NCBI RefSeq assembly: GCF_012927205.1
Contig: NZ_JABBGC010000002.1
Span: forward strand, 930,001 to 994,000
Length of the DNA stretch: 64,000 nt
Direction: 5' to 3'
From: Chitinophaga fulva
GTDB lineage: Bacteria; Bacteroidota; Bacteroidia; Chitinophagales; Chitinophagaceae
Position numbers and translations under genes: made by a program. The notes under the pieces are model-generated. The model ran no database searches. It was not told the DNA's origin and worked only from the letters and a program-made list of their open reading frames with translations. Shown piece after piece: positions 27,858 to 36,728 of the stretch (the first letter of the stretch is position 1; each line of letters starts with the position of its first letter).

Positions 27858-29531
27858 TTAATCACTGTTAACGGTGGCGCTAAATGCGCCTAATGTTTTA
27901 TACTTCCGGTACCTGTTTTCGTATATGCCTGCATGATGGGCATCAGGCTGATAGGTTATTTCAAAGCCCTGCCCCATCGCTTCCATGGCCTCTTCCACCC
28001 TGCTGAAGATGCCTGCGGCCGTAGCGGCGAACATAGCAGCGCCTAATGCGCATGTTTGCTCCGAGCGGTGTATCCGTATAGGCATGTTCATGATATCGGC
28101 CATCATCTGCATAATGAAGGCCGATTTTTTCGCTACGCCGCCGATGCCTATCAGTCCCTTTACAGGCACGCCTTCTCTTTCAAAGCGCTCTACAATGGCT
28201 TTGGCGCCGAAGCAGGTGGATTCCGCCACGGCCCGGAAAATGCGCGGCGCGTCTGAAGCCAGGTTCAGGCCGGTGAGCGTGCCTTTGAGCGATTGGTCCG
28301 CGTCGGGAGTACGGCGGCCATTAAGCCAGTCGATCCCCAGCTCGTCCTGTTCCTGCGGGGAGATTTGCGCCGCCTGCACGGCCAGCTCGGCGATCATCCT
28401 GCCAGAGGTCTCCTGCGCCAGTCTGGCGGCGATTTCAGGGGTGATGAGGGAGGAGGATGACAGCAGGTGTTGTAACGGCCACGCCAATACGTTGCTGAAC
28501 CAGGCATAGGCATCACCGAAGGCAGATTGCCCCGCTTCCATGCCCATCATACCGGGAATCACAGAGCCGGGTACCTGTCCGCAAATGCCTTTTACCAGCT
28601 TGTGTTCCATTTCATCCATGGGCGCCACCAGCATATCGCAGGTGGAAGTGCCCATTACCTTGCTGAGATGGTAAGGCTCTATTTGTCCGCCTACGGCGCC
28701 CATATGAGCATCAAAGGCGCCGATACCGATCACCACATCGGTGGAGAGCCCCAGCCTTTCCGCCCATTCCGGGCAAAGATGGCCGGCTGCTTCGCCGGCG
28801 GTATAGGTCCTTGTAAACAGCCGTTTGGTAAATCCCTGCAATAGCGGATCTACTGCGGAGAAAAAAGCATCCGGGGGCAGACCACAGAACTCTGTGGCAA
28901 ACAAAGCCTTGTGACCTGCACTGCAAATGCCGCGCTTCATCTGCCGGATATGTTTTCCGCCAGACAACAGAAAGGGTATCCAATCGCAGTGCTCTACCCA
29001 GGAGTAAGTGGCTTTCCTCACTGCTTCATCTGCCCGGAGAATATGCAGCAGCTTGGCCCAGAACCATTCTGACGAATAAATCCCTCCCACGAAGCGGAGA
29101 TAATCCTGTTTAAAGGTGGCGGCAGTAGCATTGATGGCAGCGGCTTCCTTCAGCGCCGTGTGGTCTTTCCATAGCACAAACATGGCGTTGGGATTATCCC
29201 GGAAAGCGGGCGTGAGTGCCAGTGGCGTGCCGGTTTCATCTACTGCTACCGGCGTAGAACCGGTAGTATCCACGGAGATGGCTTTAATATTAGCTGCAGC
29301 CCCATGCCCCGCCTGTTGCAGGCACTGCCGGATGGTAGCTTCCAGCCCCTCTATATAGTCCAGGGGATGCTGGCGGAACCGGCTTTCTGCGGCGTTGCAG
29401 TACAGACCGTCCTTCCAGCGCGGGTAATAAAATACAGCGGAGGCTATTTCATTTCCGTTGTGTACATCCACGATGATGGCACGTACCGAGTCCGTACCAT
29501 AGTCTACTCCTATTACCCAGGATGAGCTCAT
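27858..29531 (-). CDS. araB: Ribulokinase
   Basis: FGGY-family sugar kinase phosphorylating L-ribulose with ATP. 557 residues, typical AraB length. N-terminal phosphate-binding motif VIGVDYGTDSVRAIIVD, substrate region SVDTTGSTPVAVDETGTPLAL, ADP-binding GIGAFDAHMGAVGG and GTSTCDMLV, and C-terminal FGGY-like block (GLIGIGGVAKKSAFIMQMMADIMNMPI, QTCALGAAMFAA). First gene of the catabolic unit; two copies of the candidate AraR motif lie upstream, one directly over its translation-initiation region. Confidence 0.97.
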   Translation of the reverse strand: MSSSWVIGVDYGTDSVRAIIVDVHNGNEIASAVFYYPRWKDGLYCNAAESRFRQHPLDYIEGLEATIRQCLQQAGHGAAANIKAISVDTTGSTPVAVDETGTPLALTPAFRDNPNAMFVLWKDHTALKEAAAINATAATFKQDYLRFVGGIYSSEWFWAKLLHILRADEAVRKATYSWVEHCDWIPFLLSGGKHIRQMKRGICSAGHKALFATEFCGLPPDAFFSAVDPLLQGFTKRLFTRTYTAGEAAGHLCPEWAERLGLSTDVVIGIGAFDAHMGAVGGQIEPYHLSKVMGTSTCDMLVAPMDEMEHKLVKGICGQVPGSVIPGMMGMEAGQSAFGDAYAWFSNVLAWPLQHLLSSSSLITPEIAARLAQETSGRMIAELAVQAAQISPQEQDELGIDWLNGRRTPDADQSLKGTLTGLNLASDAPRIFRAVAESTCFGAKAIVERFEREGVPVKGLIGIGGVAKKSAFIMQMMADIMNMPIRIHRSEQTCALGAAMFAATAAGIFSRVEEAMEAMGQGFEITYQPDAHHAGIYENRYRKYKTLGAFSATVNSD

Positions 29532-29533
29532 AT

Positions 29534-29553
29534 TAATTATTTAGTTGACATTT
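29534..29553. promoter_or_regulatory. Second candidate AraR-like site at the araB start
   Basis: Read on the minus strand, AAATGTCAACTAAATAATTA agrees with the GH51 site at 16 of 20 positions. It ends 3 nt before the araB ATG, so binding or transcript structure there could block initiation. A/T richness makes chance similarity possible. Confidence 0.4.
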
Positions 29554-29700
29554 AATAAAAAAGCAAAATGATTGGCTGGTGTTGCTTCCGTGGAAAACAT
29601 CAGGCAACAGGTATCCCTGTGCATGTATAACGGCACTGTAATTTTCATAACATGGATTTAAAAAACCGATCGTTCGTTGCGACAATTCAAAAGAACAAAA

Positions 29701-29721
29701 CAATTGTCACATTTACAATTA
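29701..29721. promoter_or_regulatory. Candidate AraR operator upstream of araB
   Basis: CAATTGT, spacer CACATTT, ACAATTA: the same inverted-repeat architecture and spacing as the site before the GH51 gene, 170 bp upstream of the araB ATG in a 351-bp intergenic region. A further GACAATT half-site (29681-29687) is nearby. Confidence 0.6.
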
Positions 29722-29810
29722 AAACATCAAAAAAACTTTTAAAAAAGATAAACCATTGAACTGTAAAGCATTCCATCGATAATATTTTACGCCCACAATA
29801 TTCTATACCC

Positions 29811-29843
29811 AAAAACAAGAGGCACCTCAAAAGTGGCGCCTCT
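29811..29843 (-). terminator. Intrinsic terminator after the GH97 gene
   Basis: On the minus strand a 9-bp stem (AGAGGCGCC / GGTGCCTCT, one G-U) is followed by a T-rich tail ending in TTTTT, 40 bp past the GH97 stop. Confidence 0.75.
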
Positions 29844-29882
29844 GTTAAAGTTTTGACTTCTTTGAGATACTATCATCGTGAT

Positions 29883-31823
29883 TTATTCCAGTACCATCAG
29901 TAACCCACCGGAGGCTTTCATTTCCACCTCCTTCACCGGCGTTGCGGCCGCATTGATATTTTCGATATGAAAAGAGAAGGAATCGTTTCCATCTGTGATC
30001 AGCTGCGCATTCCTTTTGCCGAAGATGGCGAGGTCAATCGGGACCTTTTGGGATACCGGTTGTGCATTGATCCCGGCGATATACCATTTTTTGCCTGCTC
30101 TCCTGGCCAGCACCACATATTTGCCGGGATATCCTGCCAGGAATTTCACGTCATCCCAGGTGGATGACAATTCACGCAGCACAGCTTTTACCTGTGCGTC
30201 TACTTTTGCCATTCCTTCCGGAGATTCAGCATAGTGTTGTATCCCGGAGAGAAACATTACTGACAATGCCAGTTGAAACGCATTGCTGGTTTTGCGCTGA
30301 ACGCCCGACTGCACTTTATATAAGTTCACAGGCGTATAATCCATGGGATCAAAAACATTCCTGGTGAATGGCAGTACTGTGCAGATTTCAGCTTCCCTGT
30401 CTGCGTCGGCCTGGTTAAAGGTGACATTCTCAAACCCTCTCACCGCCTCAGCTGTCAGCAAATGAGGATAAGTACGCGCCCATCCTCTCGGCAGCGTTGC
30501 ACCGTGAAAATTCACCATCAGCCTATTGGCTGCGGCATCATTCAGGATATCGATATAGTATTTTATTACGGACTGCCCGTCACCGGCAAAGAAATCTATT
30601 TTCACACCTTTAACGCCCATTTTCCTGATTCGCGCAAATTCTTTCATACGGCTTTCATGCGTGAGCAAAAGGTTTTTAGGCGTATATTTCACCGTATTCC
30701 AATCTCCGGCAGAATTGTACCAAAGCAATAAGGATACGTTTTTTCCTTTCGCGTAATCAACCAGCTTTTGCATCTGCGCATAGCCTATTTTCCGGTCCCA
30801 GTCAGCATCTACCAGGCAATATTGCCAGTGCATATCCGCAGCAAAATCAATGTACCGAACCTGTTCATCATAAGTGATGAAATCGTCCTTGGAATTGATC
30901 CAACTCCAGGATGCCTTACCTGGCTTGACAAACGACGTATTTTGGACAACAGCGGGTTTCGCCAGGTCAGTGCCTGCTGTGGAGGTGATGATGGTTTCGA
31001 GAGACCCGATAGTAATTACCCGCCATGGTGAAGAAAATGGTAAGGTAGCCTGCGGCAGATAGCCCTTGCCTGTGATGACCTCCCTGGGGTCCGGGAACCC
31101 AATTGTAAAATTGCCAGGAGTACGGGTGGATAACAGACGGGTGGCACAATACTGGCTATCCAGCCCTGATTCTGTCAGGAGCACCCAGCTCTCTTTTACT
31201 TTAAACAACGCCGGGTATACCCAGCCGGTTTTGTTCTCTCCTACATTTTCCACGGGCACGTCTGTATGATAATGTTCTTCATAGGCAGGGTTGCTGCTTT
31301 CCCATCCTGATTTAGCTACCTGCATTGGTTGCAGCCAGGTAGCTGTTCCTGCCGGGAAATTAAAAGCGGTATTTTCTTTTACCACCTGTTGTATACCGGT
31401 TGATTTGCCTGTAAGCAAATATTTAAATGCCACGGCATCATTGGATACCTGGAATACGATGCTCACCCCTGCTTTCTTTTCATTGACATAATGTAGCACC
31501 CGTTGATTCGCCTGGTAGCTGACCATCGATTTTTTATAGTAGATCATCCGGTAGCGGTCATTCACCAAACGGGTACCGGAGGCAGAAACAAAGTTGAAGG
31601 GGTGCGTCCTGTCAGCATCCGCCAGCTCCAACCCCAGCACGGAAGAGTCTATCACAACTGTATGATGATGCGTCACCTGGTAGCGGATCTCGCCTTCCCT
31701 CCCGCTCCATACGGCCACCTGTATTTTCTGATCAGGACTAGCGATCAGGACCGCTTTCGACTGCGCCCATACATGCGTTAGCGATAGAAAAAAGATGGCC
31801 AGGGTGATTTTTACGTTTTTCAT
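29883..31823 (-). CDS. GH97-family retaining glycoside hydrolase
   Basis: Exported enzyme of 646 residues; start chosen at ATG 31823, giving a clean signal peptide (MKNVKITLAIFFLSLTHVWAQ). Module order is N-terminal beta-super-sandwich, (beta/alpha)8 barrel and C-terminal beta-sandwich, as in GH97. The barrel carries WSWINSKDDFITYDEQVRYIDFAADMHWQYCLVDADWD and GVKGVKIDFFAGDGQ. Aspartate in this latter position (about Asp410) marks the retaining subgroup (alpha-galactosidase or beta-L-arabinopyranosidase) as opposed to SusB-type inverting alpha-glucosidases. Placement beside the ara genes and an AraR-like site upstream favour arabinopyranosidase activity, an inference. Confidence 0.9.
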   Translation of the reverse strand: MKNVKITLAIFFLSLTHVWAQSKAVLIASPDQKIQVAVWSGREGEIRYQVTHHHTVVIDSSVLGLELADADRTHPFNFVSASGTRLVNDRYRMIYYKKSMVSYQANQRVLHYVNEKKAGVSIVFQVSNDAVAFKYLLTGKSTGIQQVVKENTAFNFPAGTATWLQPMQVAKSGWESSNPAYEEHYHTDVPVENVGENKTGWVYPALFKVKESWVLLTESGLDSQYCATRLLSTRTPGNFTIGFPDPREVITGKGYLPQATLPFSSPWRVITIGSLETIITSTAGTDLAKPAVVQNTSFVKPGKASWSWINSKDDFITYDEQVRYIDFAADMHWQYCLVDADWDRKIGYAQMQKLVDYAKGKNVSLLLWYNSAGDWNTVKYTPKNLLLTHESRMKEFARIRKMGVKGVKIDFFAGDGQSVIKYYIDILNDAAANRLMVNFHGATLPRGWARTYPHLLTAEAVRGFENVTFNQADADREAEICTVLPFTRNVFDPMDYTPVNLYKVQSGVQRKTSNAFQLALSVMFLSGIQHYAESPEGMAKVDAQVKAVLRELSSTWDDVKFLAGYPGKYVVLARRAGKKWYIAGINAQPVSQKVPIDLAIFGKRNAQLITDGNDSFSFHIENINAAATPVKEVEMKASGGLLMVLE

Positions 31824-31890
31824 AACTATAATATGTATATACGCCGTTTTAGAACGGCCCGGAAACGTGGTGTCGTCAAAAATAATAAAC

Positions 31891-31910
31891 AAATGTCATT
31901 TTGACTATTA
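31891..31910. promoter_or_regulatory. Candidate AraR-like site upstream of the GH97 gene
   Basis: AAATGTCATTTTGACTATTA matches the GH51 site at 16 of 20 positions, contains a perfect GTCA/TGAC inverted core, and lies about 68 bp before the GH97 start codon. Confidence 0.5.
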
Positions 31911-31954
31911 TAATTTTTATCGGACGTTACAAAAACAGGGGTAATACATTAGTC

Positions 31955-31978
31955 ATGGTCGGAAGAAATTCCGACCAT
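31955..31978 (+). terminator. 10-bp hairpin with T-rich tail
   Basis: ATGGTCGGAA-GAAA-TTCCGACCAT followed on the plus strand by TTTCTTTTT. No rightward gene precedes it; its position just past the transposase remnant suggests it belonged to the inserted element. A similar hairpin in the opposite orientation lies at 34975-35003. Confidence 0.5.
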
Positions 31979-31984
31979 TTCTTT

Positions 31985-32566
31985 TTAAGTTTTAAAGTAC
32001 AGATCAGGATTTCCACCACATAAGACAACAATTTGAGCAATTGCCAGATCCCTGACTTCCATAGCCATTCGTCTTTTAGCTGTTTTATATCCTATTTCGT
32101 TCCTTTTTTTATACATCAGTACCATCATCGCTACAATTAGGGTTATATACAGCATTACCTGGATTCCATTTTTATTTAATAAAACCAGATGGCTAACGTT
32201 TAGTTCTTGTTTTATAAAACGAAAGAATACCTCTATATCCCACCTTCTTCTATAAGCCAGCGCTATATCTTTAGCTGATTGTTCAAAATCATTAGTTAAA
32301 ATCCAAATTTGCTTATCGTCTTTTTTGCTTTTGACTACAACAAGTCGAAAATGGGTATCCACAAGATATTCCTTGCGGTGTTGATTGCCCCGTTTGTTAT
32401 TGATTAATAGACCCGAATACAATTGGACTCTGCAATCTTTTACAAGATGGGACTGGCCTAAATCCATCTCCTGTTTCTCTGTTATAAAGGATTCATGTTC
32501 GACGAATTTTCTATTCTCTTTAGCTCTGCAAATAAATGATACCTGATTGGAGCTGAAGGCTTTCAT
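31985..32566 (-). pseudogene. IS4-family transposase, 3' remnant
   Basis: About 193 residues, the C-terminal half of a DDE transposase of the IS4 superfamily. The diagnostic YREK-type block is YRRRWDIEVFFRFIKQEL (Y-R-E-K spacing preserved), preceded by IWILTNDFEQSAKDIA and by VSFICRAKENRKF. The N-terminal half with the first catalytic aspartates is missing; upstream sequence switches at about 32566 to a decayed OxyR-like gene, so the element is truncated and cannot move by itself. The last residues (DLYFKT) end at a normal stop. Confidence 0.85.
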
Positions 32567-32568
32567 TT

Positions 32569-32961
32569 AAGAGCCAGACTTCTTTTACATCCAAATCCTC
32601 TGGGCGTACTACTTTTTTCTCAAACAGATAATTGCTTTTTGCAGCATACACTACAAAGGATTCATAAAACAAAGGATGTTCTTCCAGGTGTTGGTTATGA
32701 AGTGGAGTAGGCCAGTAACCCACAATCTTACAATTCTTGTTTCAGGTGCTGGATAATCTGTTCCGTAGGATATTCCCATATCTCCAATTTTACTTTCGGA
32801 TATTTTTTCATAAATCCGGTTAAAATACGTGCAAGCAGATAGGGAGCCAATGTAGGAATAATACCTACTTTAAGAATACCTTGTACTTCTTTCTTCTGAT
32901 CTGCAATAATTTCTTTAATGCGGGCATTTTCTTTCAGAATAATCCGGGCTTGTGTTACTAC
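32569..32961 (-). pseudogene. OxyR/LysR-type regulator, internal fragment with stop and frameshift
   Basis: Reading the minus strand, the sequence encodes the linker and substrate-binding region of an OxyR-like LysR protein: TQARIILKENARIKEII, VQGILKVGIIPTLAPYLLARIL, MKKYPKVKLEIWEYPTEQI, then EEHPLFYESFVVYAAK and EVWLLNE. It is broken by an in-frame TAA (32728-32730) and a frameshift at about 32715. The N-terminal helix-turn-helix is missing beyond 32961, and the 3' end is cut where the transposase remnant begins. Clear loss-of-function gene. Confidence 0.82.
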
Positions 32962-33107
32962 CTAGGTTGTGTAACCAAGCATTTTTCTGCTGCTACTGTA
33001 AAGATGTTGCCTGATGGTTTACAGTTAAAGGAACAGCTACCAGCTGCTAAAATAATGCTATATGATAAGGAAGCTATTGGCAAGAAGAGAAAAACGGAAG
33101 AAAAATA

Positions 33108-33133
33108 GGGCTGGCCATTGATACGGCCAGCCC
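33108..33133 (-). terminator. Intrinsic terminator after the T9SS-cargo gene
   Basis: 9-bp stem GGGCTGGCC / GGCCAGCCC; on the minus strand it is followed by TATTTTT. It lies just past the stop at 33141. Confidence 0.8.
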
Positions 33134-33140
33134 CAGACAA

Positions 33141-34691
33141 TTATTTGGTAACAATAAATTTTTGAGAAGACAACTGATGATTATACGTCATCTTCAAGAT
33201 ATAAGTACCCGGTTGTAAGTCTTTAACAGATACGGACAAACGTGGAGATATCGGATAAGTATTGGATAATACCTGATTGCCATGAACATCCATGATTTGT
33301 ATTATTACTGGTGTTTGTGCAGACTTATTATCAGCAGTAGTTGCCAGATTAATGTTGATATATACCACATCGTTGGTAGGATTTGGAAACAGGGTAAAAT
33401 CAAAGGTATTGGCTTTTTTGCCAGGTAAGACAGCATTTTGTGTGGTGGTAATTGCTTTTGCAAACCAAGGCCCTTCAGTTGGATCACAATCCTTGTTCCA
33501 TATCGCATAACTTGCCCAGTTACTCCATCCACAAGCTGTTCTAAACCGGTAACGCATTTGAATAACCGTTCTGGCAATAGCACTGGTGCGTATTAGTAAT
33601 CCATATTCTTCTGTGCTGTTAAGATAGCTATAGTTAGGGTCTACTTCCCACTGATGTTGCAAGGCACTTTCTTTGCTCACATTAAGTACCGGGGTTAATG
33701 CAACCAATTCATTTGGACATACATACAGGATATTTCCCGGTGGCTGGTCATAGTATTGGTTGCCTGGTTGAAAAACATTTACTGCTGGCGTACCTACCTG
33801 AATATTTTTAACAGCATAAGGAGTACTACCACAACCATTGAATACAGAACGGCCATATAGTTGTATCGTACCGCTATAAGTACCAGGGCTGAGGGTTACG
33901 GTAGCACTGGTTGTAAGTAATGGGGTGGCAGCATTGTTTGAAAAAGTGCCATTTATTTTAACTGCATTAGCTGGCACGATATACCATTCGTAGCCGGAAG
34001 GTATACCAGCAGCAGCTGCAACGGTAATGCCGGCATCAGCACAGATGGTAATGGGTGTAGTGTTGTCAAATATGGGAGCCTGTTCTGGTGCAGATCTACT
34101 GATATTGGCAGAAATGGATTTACTTACACCATAACAGGTTTTATGTTGTACTGTAACAGTAATAGTACCCGGATTACCATTAGTAAAATTGATATTATCA
34201 GTAAAAGCTCCCCCGAATCCTCCCCAGCCGGCATTGTTACTCCACATGGATAAATCAGCCCCATTGATGGGCTTATAAATTGCATATTCCTTATAATTTC
34301 TGAAATCGCAGGGAATGGCAGGGGTAAATGAAGAAAATGCCAGTGCAGTCATTCCTTTAGGGAATACATCCAGCTGATAAGTATTGCCACAGGCGGTCAT
34401 TTTTAATGGAACTGCTTTTTGAGTAGTTCCAGATAGTATTCTGTACTCATTTTTCCAGCTGATGTCTACCTTGTATTCTGTTTGTGCTTCAGATACATCT
34501 CGGCCGGTAATCGGACCAACGGAAACGGCACCGTTATCAGCATCAATAACTGGTCGGCCACAGCTCCGATTGAGTGTGATGCTATACGTATACGAAGTTT
34601 CCGGGCAAGGATTTTTTTCACCGGTAATGGTCTGCGCACCTGCTATATAGGTAAGCAGTAATCCGATAAACAGGAGTAGATTTCTTTTCAT
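33141..34691 (-). CDS. Secreted protein with type IX secretion C-terminal sorting domain
   Basis: 516 residues. Signal peptide about 1-19 (LLLTYIAGAQ). The body is beta-rich with PKD/SprB-like repeats (TGEKNPCPETSYTYSI; GTITVTVQHKTCYG; GTYSGTIQLYGRSVFNGC) and many paired cysteines, consistent with an extracellular adhesin or structural protein. The final 90 residues are a Por-type sorting domain: DFTLFPNPTNDVVYIN, VIIQIMDVHGNQVLS, SVSVKDLQPGTYILKMTYNHQLSSQKFIVTK. The domain directs export by the type IX system and surface attachment. No catalytic domain recognised. It is not obviously linked to its neighbours. Confidence 0.88.
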   Translation of the reverse strand: MKRNLLLFIGLLLTYIAGAQTITGEKNPCPETSYTYSITLNRSCGRPVIDADNGAVSVGPITGRDVSEAQTEYKVDISWKNEYRILSGTTQKAVPLKMTACGNTYQLDVFPKGMTALAFSSFTPAIPCDFRNYKEYAIYKPINGADLSMWSNNAGWGGFGGAFTDNINFTNGNPGTITVTVQHKTCYGVSKSISANISRSAPEQAPIFDNTTPITICADAGITVAAAAGIPSGYEWYIVPANAVKINGTFSNNAATPLLTTSATVTLSPGTYSGTIQLYGRSVFNGCGSTPYAVKNIQVGTPAVNVFQPGNQYYDQPPGNILYVCPNELVALTPVLNVSKESALQHQWEVDPNYSYLNSTEEYGLLIRTSAIARTVIQMRYRFRTACGWSNWASYAIWNKDCDPTEGPWFAKAITTTQNAVLPGKKANTFDFTLFPNPTNDVVYININLATTADNKSAQTPVIIQIMDVHGNQVLSNTYPISPRLSVSVKDLQPGTYILKMTYNHQLSSQKFIVTK

Positions 34692-35133
34692 AAGAATAGG
34701 ATGATGTGGGATAATAAAATATAATGAAACAATTGATATATAAGGGGAACCAGCAAGACAGTTAAGATAGCTGTCTTAAAACAGCACTTCACAATAGCGC
34801 AACGAATATAGGAGGAATAGTTTATGGCACACAAAAACGGCATGCTAATTTATTGTAAACTTTGTGTTAAGTAAATAAATTGTGGAGTGCTTGGTTTCTG
34901 GAGGAATCTTAGACAATCTTTCTGAAATAGAACTCCTACGGACTTTTTCATCCGTATCCAATATAGAAAAGAAAATGGTGGGAAGAAATTTTCTTCCCAC
35001 CATGACTAGGTAATACATCCGGATTTTTTGCGGGAAGGAAGAGTTTTCCGTTGTCATCTGTGGAACTGCGGGCTGCCGGTCTGGGAATTTCCACAATTTC
35101 GTTTATTCGAAACAACAACTATACGTTTGACGC
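34692..35133. other. 442-bp intergenic region
   Basis: I see no credible gene. It contains a short inverted repeat (AAGACAG / CTGTCTT, 34755-34777) in the presumed promoter region of the leftward T9SS-cargo gene and the hairpin at 34975-35003. An 83-codon minus-strand frame here has no family features. Confidence 0.5.
34975..35003 (-). terminator. 14-bp palindromic hairpin with T-rich tail
   Basis: Left arm 34975-34988 and right arm 34990-35003 are exact reverse complements around one base. On the minus strand it is followed by TTTTCTTTTC, consistent with termination of the membrane-protein gene at 35134. Confidence 0.6.
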
Positions 35134-35592
35134 TTATATTTCTTTTCTCTCTACCCCATCAAACCGAACCTGGAATTTTTTTGCGTAGGCCTCCATTTGT
35201 TCCGGTATTGCCTCATTATTCTCCAGCCAATCCAGCTGGATCTCCAGCGGCTCTCTGCCATCCATAAAGAACAATATCAGGTAAACGAACAAGCCGCCTT
35301 CAGCCACCTCCTTCCTGATGGCATAACTGCGCAGAGAATGCCAGTCATAAGTATCTTCTTTATACCAGACCCCTTCCTGGTTCAATTCCAGCACCAGGGA
35401 TTTTCGAATAGCCGTCCACGTACAGCCGCAGCATGCTATCAGGCCAATAATCAAAAATACCCAGCCAAAAAAAGAACTGACGCTTCCACTGGCCAACCAG
35501 TAATAGCCCTGCCATGCAGCCAGGAAACCTATCACCGCCGATACTGAATAGGCAAGGCGGTGTCTTCTATATTGTACGGTGGTTAACTCCAT
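35134..35592 (-). CDS. Small membrane protein with two transmembrane helices, function unknown
   Basis: From ATG 35592 (MELTTVQYRRHRLAY) about 152 residues; an upstream start would add 20 residues of unlikely composition. Two helices at about 15-32 and 38-58 (SAVIGFLAAWQGYYWL; FFGWVFLIIGLIACCGC) form a hairpin, followed by a soluble C-terminal domain of beta/alpha character (LVLELNQEGVWYKEDTYDWHSLRSYAI; PLEIQLDWLENNEAIPEQMEAYAKKF). The layout resembles small bacterial PH-like or DUF304-like membrane proteins. No family assigned. It is divergent from the epimerase at 35777. Confidence 0.65.
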   Translation of the reverse strand: MELTTVQYRRHRLAYSVSAVIGFLAAWQGYYWLASGSVSSFFGWVFLIIGLIACCGCTWTAIRKSLVLELNQEGVWYKEDTYDWHSLRSYAIRKEVAEGGLFVYLILFFMDGREPLEIQLDWLENNEAIPEQMEAYAKKFQVRFDGVERKEI

Positions 35593-35776
35593 ATGGTATG
35601 CTTTCCGTAAAATTAAGACATTTCCATGAACAGCACAGGCTTCCTCCTTCATACAGGGATGCTTATATATTCAAGCTAAACCAAATAGCTTCCCGGCTGT
35701 TTAATATAGAAATAATATGCTATTTTAATAGGACATCATTATCCATCTTGCAGGTCCACTGCGTTAAATTCAGATT

Positions 35777-36697
35777 ATGCAGACAATATTAGGGGCCAAT
35801 GGACAAATTGGCGAAGAGCTGGCAAGGGAACTAAAAAGAAATTTCACTTCCGATATCAGGATTGTAAGCCGGAATGCCAGGAAAGTAAATGATACCGACA
35901 GCATTTTTTCAGCAGATCTATCCATCCGGGAAAATGCCATCAAAGCTGTAGAAGGCAGTGAAATAGCTTACTTCACTTTAGGTCTTCCGATCAGTTCGGA
36001 TTTGTGGGAAGAGCAGTTCCCTCGTATCACCCATAACATCATCGACGCCTGTAAAATCAACAGGGCCAAGCTGGTTTTCTTCGATAATACTTACATGTAT
36101 CCGCAGGATGGCAGGATACTCACGGAACAAACACCTTTTGCGCCGGTGGGAAGAAAAGGCAGGGTACGACAGGCAATGGCAGATATGCTTCTGCAAGAAA
36201 TGAAAGCCGGAACAATAGAAGCGGTGATTTGTCGTGCGCCGGAATTCTACGGCCCTGGCAAAACGCAGAGTATCACCAATACTTTAATCTTCGATAATAT
36301 TAAAAAGCATAAAAAACTGAAAGTACCACTGCGGGACGATAAATTAAGAAGCCTGATCTGGACGCCCGATGCCAGCAGGGCAACTGCCTTAATTGGCAAT
36401 ACACCGGATGCCTGCAACCAAACCTGGCATCTGCCGGTTGATGATAACAGGCTAACGTATAAACAATTCATCGCACTGGCTTCCACGGTTTATCATGCAG
36501 CACTGAAGTATTCCGTTATCCCGAAGCTTATCTTTAAGATAGGCGCACTATTCAACAACCGTGTAAAAGAGCTACAAGAACTGCTTCCAAGATATGAGCA
36601 CGACAATATATTTGATGACTCAAAATTCCGGAAGCGTTTTCCTGACTTTCAGATAACGACCTATCGGGAGGGCATTACGTCCATAGCCAATGAATAG
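35777..36697 (+). CDS. NAD-dependent epimerase/dehydratase (extended SDR)
   Basis: 306-residue Rossmann-fold protein. The dinucleotide-binding motif is GANGQIGEELA at the very N-terminus, so coding begins right at the fold. Other blocks: AYFTLGLPISSDLW, KLVFFDNTYMYPQDG (serine replaced by Asp/Asn near the usual active site), VICRAPEFYGPG, and SLIWTPDASRATALI. The classical YxxxK pair is not clearly present (NTYMY then no Lys at +4), so it may be an atypical, NmrA-like binder or a reductase. The following DJ-1/PfpI frame overlaps its region, with ATG 32 bp after the stop. Substrate unknown. Confidence 0.85.
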   Translation: MQTILGANGQIGEELARELKRNFTSDIRIVSRNARKVNDTDSIFSADLSIRENAIKAVEGSEIAYFTLGLPISSDLWEEQFPRITHNIIDACKINRAKLVFFDNTYMYPQDGRILTEQTPFAPVGRKGRVRQAMADMLLQEMKAGTIEAVICRAPEFYGPGKTQSITNTLIFDNIKKHKKLKVPLRDDKLRSLIWTPDASRATALIGNTPDACNQTWHLPVDDNRLTYKQFIALASTVYHAALKYSVIPKLIFKIGALFNNRVKELQELLPRYEHDNIFDDSKFRKRFPDFQITTYREGITSIANE

Positions 36698-36728
36698 CAG
36701 GCATTATCCACATCAGAAATTTCAAAAA

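Noticed and set aside
34845..35096. 83-codon minus-strand frame in the intergenic region
   Set aside because: It runs through the 34975-35003 hairpin and has no recognisable features.
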